The notes beneath the pieces were generated by a model. That model was not told where the DNA came from and made no database searches. It saw only the letters and a list, made by a program, of their open reading frames with translations. A program made the position numbers and the translations under genes. A DNA stretch of 64,000 nucleotides from the NCBI GenBank assembly GCA_000231825.2, contig JH720369.1, positions 146,227 to 210,226 on the forward strand, given 5' to 3'. The DNA comes from Tetrahymena elliotti 4EA (lineage: Eukaryota > Ciliophora > Oligohymenophorea > Hymenostomatida > Tetrahymenidae). Below are positions 61,901-64,000 of the stretch, one piece after another. Numbering within the stretch: position 1 is the first letter of the stretch; every line of letters begins with the position of its first letter.

Positions 61901-64000
61901 ACTCTAAGTTGAATTTTCGAACATTTCTTAATGATTTTTTTAAAGTTTTCCAATTTGTCTTGCCTACATCCTTGAACAAAAATACTAATTTCTTAAAATA
62001 AAGTTAACTTGTTAGCACTATTTTCTAATTCAGAAGCCTTTTAGTTGTTTGAATTAAGATTTAAAAAATTTGAGAAAAAGTTTGCTATTGTAGAAGATGG
62101 TTGCTTTTATAAATCTGGTTGAGTTGGTAGAGTTTCCTGCTCTTTCAGTGAATAGTTAGTAAATAAATTAGTTTGTTATATTTCTTATTCAGCATTACTA
62201 TCAAATTTCTTGATCTAAGCTGATACATCATCAGACTCTTTTCTATGTGGTATGATTTGCTTTAACCCATTTTATTGATTTTAACCACTAGATTAGCTTT
62301 GTTGGTTATTAAAACTCGATTGTTGATTAGTTTGACCACTTTATTTATTCACTAAATCTTCACTGTTGCTATTTGAAGAGCCATCAATTTTTAACAAATT
62401 TAACTAAATTAACTTTTTATCTCCATTAAGACTTGCATTGTTTCCATAAGGAGGGCTATTTAATGAATTTTATTTCTACAAAGTATTGTTTTAGCGATTG
62501 TATGTTTAAAGATTTATTTTCTCTGTTTATTCTGATCTTCTCTTTTAAAATTTAATATCGTTATCAAATATTTTTCTTTAATTATTTTTTGAAGCATTAG
62601 GACTGTTGAAATTGGGATTATAGCTTGAAGCAAACTAAGAAGGAGAAATATCAAATATATTACTTTTTTAGTTTGTAATTGTATTTGGAGATTCAAGATA
62701 ATTTCCAAAATTAGAAACTGGAGTTGCATTTGGATTTATTTATAAATTTGAGAATTACTAAGGCCTTCTTTTTGATTTTGGAGATTAGGAAGGAACTGGA
62801 GAAGTGCTTATGTTATTGAGTTCTGTTAAGACTTAATTTTAATCAAATTTTGATAGAATACTTGATAGGGTTTCAATGTAAATCTAGGAAACAACAGAAT
62901 TAGGATAATAGAGGTCTAAGGTTTGAATTGTTTAAAAATTATTATAAATAATGTTTTGTAAAAGCTTTGTTAATATCATCTAATCATCAATAACATTATA
63001 TGATAAATCTACTTGCTAAATGTTTCTATTACAATCAAAAAATTCAATTAAAGCCTTTGCTCTTGCATTACTTATCATAGAATATTATTCACTTCCACAA
63101 ATTTTAAGTCTTTTTACACTTTTACATTAGAATATGCTTTCTAAAAGGAGATGAAGGGGATTTGTATTTATTGAATTTTAACTGATATCTATTTCTTCAA
63201 GTAATTGAAGATTTTCATGGTATTCATCAAAGATTTAACTTAACATTTCAACTCTTTCATCATCTAAAACTTGCATTTTAGGTGATCCTACAAGACCTAA
63301 CTTTTTGAGAGATTAAAAGCTTCCTGCAAAAATAGTTTTTGTAAAATTTTCTAAAACATTTGGATTTATTAATGCAATCTCCGTAATGATAACTTCTTGT
63401 AAACTAGGAAAAAGTTTACCACCAAAAGTATTGATTATATCTTAAAACGAAAGAGCTTATTAATTATCTTCTATTTCTTAATCTGTCATCAGTTGCTTTT
63501 AGTAACTAGAATGATGTCTTTTTATATCCATAGTCCTTGATCTGTTTATATGCTTTAGTTTTACAGATTTATTTTCTAACAAACTTTTAAATAAAATATT
63601 TAATGGTCCTGCATCTATGTCATTTAATGAAATATCTAAAATCCTAAAATAGCACTAATTACCACCTGATCCTAAAGAATTATTAATTGCAAAGTTCCTG
63701 TTCTTATTCCTCTAACTAGCTAACATCTAAGAAAAATTTATAGTTGTTAAGTTTGAAGATATTGAGCTCGTGTTTTTTGTTGCAAGGCACTACATAGCAC
63801 TTGCTAGGGCTTTTGCCTTCTCATTTTCAATCATAGAAAAAGATTAATATCCTCTTAATCTTAATACTTCTAAATGATTACAATTAATGAGAATACTACT
63901 AATTAATTCTCCTAAAACTCTCGCACTTAGAGCCACATTTCTAGATAAATCAAGTTCTTTAATGTTCTGAATAAAATCAACATTATCTTCTAAAATATTT
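58992..64000 (-). CDS. Giant LRR and multi-membrane-span protein, 5' truncated
   Basis: Exon 60931 to beyond the right edge (1023 codons visible), then 59960-60399 and 58992-59898, all in frame: at least 1471 aa. The visible N-terminal ~550 residues carry irregular LRRs (NIKELDLSRNVALSARVLGE, FRILDISLNDIDAGPLNILF, KSVKRLKICGSEQ, QQVDLSYNVIDDQM). Next come ~250 Ser/Asn/Gln/Pro-rich residues and a globular stretch. Several hydrophobic segments follow (KEILIIINILQLFTQF, ISSIAYFIFAGFAGLSFMVE, LYAYISIGILAFNLMLNYIY, LLKNLPQIVLQILFLQ, STSVLSFFLSFLTFLTI). A Gln/Asn-rich cytosolic-type tail ends at TGA 58992. The LRRs plus spans suggest a membrane receptor or transporter-like protein; the family is not identified. 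The start lies outside the window. Confidence 0.82.

Overview
The window looks like nuclear DNA of an oligohymenophorean ciliate close to Tetrahymena. It is very AT-rich. Long frames open only when TAA and TAG are read as glutamine and TGA is the sole stop. Genes carry short AT-rich GT-AG introns, and the conserved families are eukaryotic. All coding calls use that code, so a standard-code reading misses or fragments almost every gene here. One run of 100 N (10436-10535) marks a scaffold gap. I could not decide between macronuclear and micronuclear sequence.

Left part (1-17.3 kb): a divergent leucine-rich-repeat (LRR) gene with many introns (minus), a 265-codon unknown (plus), a ChAPs/exomer-type gene (plus), a p24/emp24 cargo receptor (minus), a PSTAIRE cyclin-dependent kinase (plus), a small coiled-coil gene whose intron holds a predicted C/D box snoRNA (minus), and a membrane RING-H2 protein (minus). 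Middle (18.5-41.6 kb): a 770-aa acidic protein, two tandem ACOT9-like thioesterases with mitochondrial-type N-termini, a cytochrome-b5-reductase-like protein that has lost its NADH motifs, an unknown basic protein, and two coiled-coil proteins.

Right part (43.2-64 kb): a 1319-aa coiled-coil/IQ/ankyrin protein whose two halves are joined by an in-frame 27-nt tandem repeat, a small unknown gene, an N-myristoylatable FBPase-fold protein missing most catalytic metal ligands, an LRR gene built from about twelve near-identical symmetric 90-nt exons (one repeat per exon) with decayed 3' copies behind it, and a giant LRR plus multi-membrane-span gene cut by the right edge.

The genes do not form operons. 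The recurring theme is LRR expansion (three unrelated-looking LRR genes, one an exon-duplication array) together with enzyme folds that appear to have lost catalysis. Spacers are AT-rich with microsatellites, hairpins and short duplications, and no tRNA or rRNA gene was recognised.
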